The translations under genes and the position numbers were made by a program. From NCBI GenBank assembly GCA_003153875.1, contig PMBY01000373.1, forward strand, positions 4,095-11,863: 7,769 bases of DNA. The letters run 5' to 3'. The DNA comes from Myxococcales bacterium (GTDB taxonomy: Bacteria; Myxococcota; Polyangia; Fen-1088). A model generated the notes under the pieces. That model was not told where the DNA came from, did not search any database, and was given only the letters and a program-made list of their open reading frames with translations. This document shows positions 6,552 through 7,769 of the stretch, in pieces. Numbering within the stretch: position 1 is the stretch's first letter; every line of letters begins with the position of its first letter.

Positions 6552-7769
6552 ATGTCTGACAATTCACACCCCAAGCGCCGAGATTTTCTAAAAACCGCCG
6601 CTGTGGGCGCGGCAGGCGCGATGGGCCTGGGCGCTTTGCGATTCGAAAAGGTTTCGGCACAGACGACTGGGTCGGTGTGGGTCAACGGTATGGCGATCAA
6701 TCCGGCCATCGACAACAGGCGTGTTGTTTGCTGCCACGACCCGAAGATGCTCACGGCCACTCCCTCGAACACGGACTTCGAGACCACCAACGCTGTGGTC
6801 GATGCGGCTGTGGTCGCCAAGAACCTTGATAATTTGGCGATGCAGCTCGCAAGGAAGACCACTGCGGACGAGGCCTGGAAGACGATCTTCCGGTCGGGCA
6901 AGGCATGGAGTGCAACGAGAGTGGCCATGAAGACCAATGGGATTGGTGGCTCCACCACTAACCGTCCCAAATGGGCCATCTTCAAGGCGATCTGCGATGT
7001 ACTGATCAAGCTCGGGGTCCAGCCGGCGAACATCATCCTGTATGACGCCTGCGACAACGCGGCGACTTACTATGACTCCCATATCAGCCTCACTAGTACG
7101 ACGATGATTCGCGCAGCAAAGACGAGCGTCCGAGCGGCAGGCATGGGCGGTTTCGCAGCGGCCAACCTTACCAATGCCACAGGTATCTCCGTCGCCGCCG
7201 ACCTTCTCAGCGGTGCCATCGACATCCTGGTGAATGTCGCCGCGTGCAAGTCGCACAATGGCACCGGGGGCCACTTCAACTACGGCAGCTGTACCCTGTG
7301 CATGAAGAACCATCTCGGCACCTTCACCAGCGGCACGCAAGCACAGCATTCGAACAATCTGCACGTTGGTAACAGTGCTGCCTCACCTCCGCCGGCTCCC
7401 TTGGCCCTCTTCGAAATCAACAAGCATTCCGCCGTGCTGGGCGGCAATCCTGTCCGCCAACAAATCTGCATCGTGGATGCGCTGCTGTCCAACGGCAAGA
7501 GTGGTCCTGGCGGGGAATGGGACAATCGCACAGATCGTCTCGTCATGGGGACCTTCGCCCCCATCGTGGACTACCTCGCGACAAACAAGATCCTTCTCAA
7601 TTCAACCCTCATGTCCAAGGCTCCCATTGAAGCCCTGGGAATCACCAACGCGGCCATCATCCTTCCGCAATTCCTCACGAGTTTCGGCTACACAGCCGCT
7701 GACCCGGATTGGATGGAATACGAAGCGGCAAGTCCGCCCGCCGTCACGCCCGGAACAGGCGGCTCGGGC
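6552..7769 (+). CDS. Tat-exported DUF362-domain protein, incomplete at its C-terminus
   Basis: The frame is open from ATG 6552 to the window edge (406 residues) with no stop, so the C-terminus is missing. The N-terminus is a clear twin-arginine signal: KRRDFLKTAA with the arginines at 9 and 10, an Ala/Gly-rich core, and likely cleavage after V-S-A36. This implies folded export to the periplasm, often of cofactor-bearing proteins. The DUF362 signs are the segment from MKTNGIGGS (126-134) through an amphipathic helix (KAICDVLIKLGV) to NIILYDACDN, then DILVNVAACKSH with C232 and H235, the loop with C247 and C250 (SCTLCMKNHLGTF), and ICIVDALLSNGKSGPGG from 305. The visible end (PPAVTPGTGGSG) turns into a Gly/Pro/Thr linker, which suggests a tail or anchor further on. 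Biochemical function of DUF362 in such Tat proteins is not known to me. It follows the lipoprotein gene by 14 bases. Confidence 0.88.
   Translation, partial: MSDNSHPKRRDFLKTAAVGAAGAMGLGALRFEKVSAQTTGSVWVNGMAINPAIDNRRVVCCHDPKMLTATPSNTDFETTNAVVDAAVVAKNLDNLAMQLARKTTADEAWKTIFRSGKAWSATRVAMKTNGIGGSTTNRPKWAIFKAICDVLIKLGVQPANIILYDACDNAATYYDSHISLTSTTMIRAAKTSVRAAGMGGFAAANLTNATGISVAADLLSGAIDILVNVAACKSHNGTGGHFNYGSCTLCMKNHLGTFTSGTQAQHSNNLHVGNSAASPPPAPLALFEINKHSAVLGGNPVRQQICIVDALLSNGKSGPGGEWDNRTDRLVMGTFAPIVDYLATNKILLNSTLMSKAPIEALGITNAAIILPQFLTSFGYTAADPDWMEYEAASPPAVTPGTGGSG

Noticed and set aside
6588..7364. 258-residue open frame on the - strand
   Set aside because: It lies wholly antisense to the DUF362 gene, which has a Tat signal and family motifs; the - frame has neither a ribosome site nor family motifs that I recognise.

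Overview
The window reads as ordinary chromosomal DNA from a GC-rich Gram-negative bacterium, most likely a deltaproteobacterium/Myxococcota relative. The grounds are a type IV pilus retraction-ATPase tail, a transmembrane Hanks-type Ser/Thr kinase with a PEGA-like sensor domain, a lipoprotein with a lipobox, and a Tat-exported DUF362 protein whose tail turns Gly/Pro-rich. The assignment is inferred from gene content; no marker was searched. All recognised genes lie on the + strand.

Layout. 1-243 is the C-terminal end of a PilT-family ATPase. After an 87-base gap comes alaS (331-3009), a complete alanyl-tRNA synthetase. A PlsC/MGAT-like acyltransferase (3032-3862) follows 22 bases later and is probably co-transcribed. 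A 133-base gap with a short palindrome precedes a GTG-started Ser/Thr kinase (3996-5597). The kinase gene ends in one or two terminator-like hairpins, the first inside its last codons. A roughly 360-base non-coding stretch (5598-5958) then leads into a two-gene unit: a lipoprotein of no firmly known family (5959-6537) and, 14 bases on, a Tat-signal DUF362 protein (6552 to the window edge, incomplete).

How the genes relate. alaS and the acyltransferase are housekeeping functions (translation and lipid metabolism). The kinase looks like a stand-alone sensor: kinase in the cytoplasm, one membrane helix, PEGA-like domain outside. The lipoprotein/DUF362 pair is the least understood part. Both products should be exported, one as a lipid-anchored protein and the other folded through the Tat system, and their tight spacing suggests a joint role in the envelope. 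I see no mobile element, CRISPR array, tRNA or rRNA.
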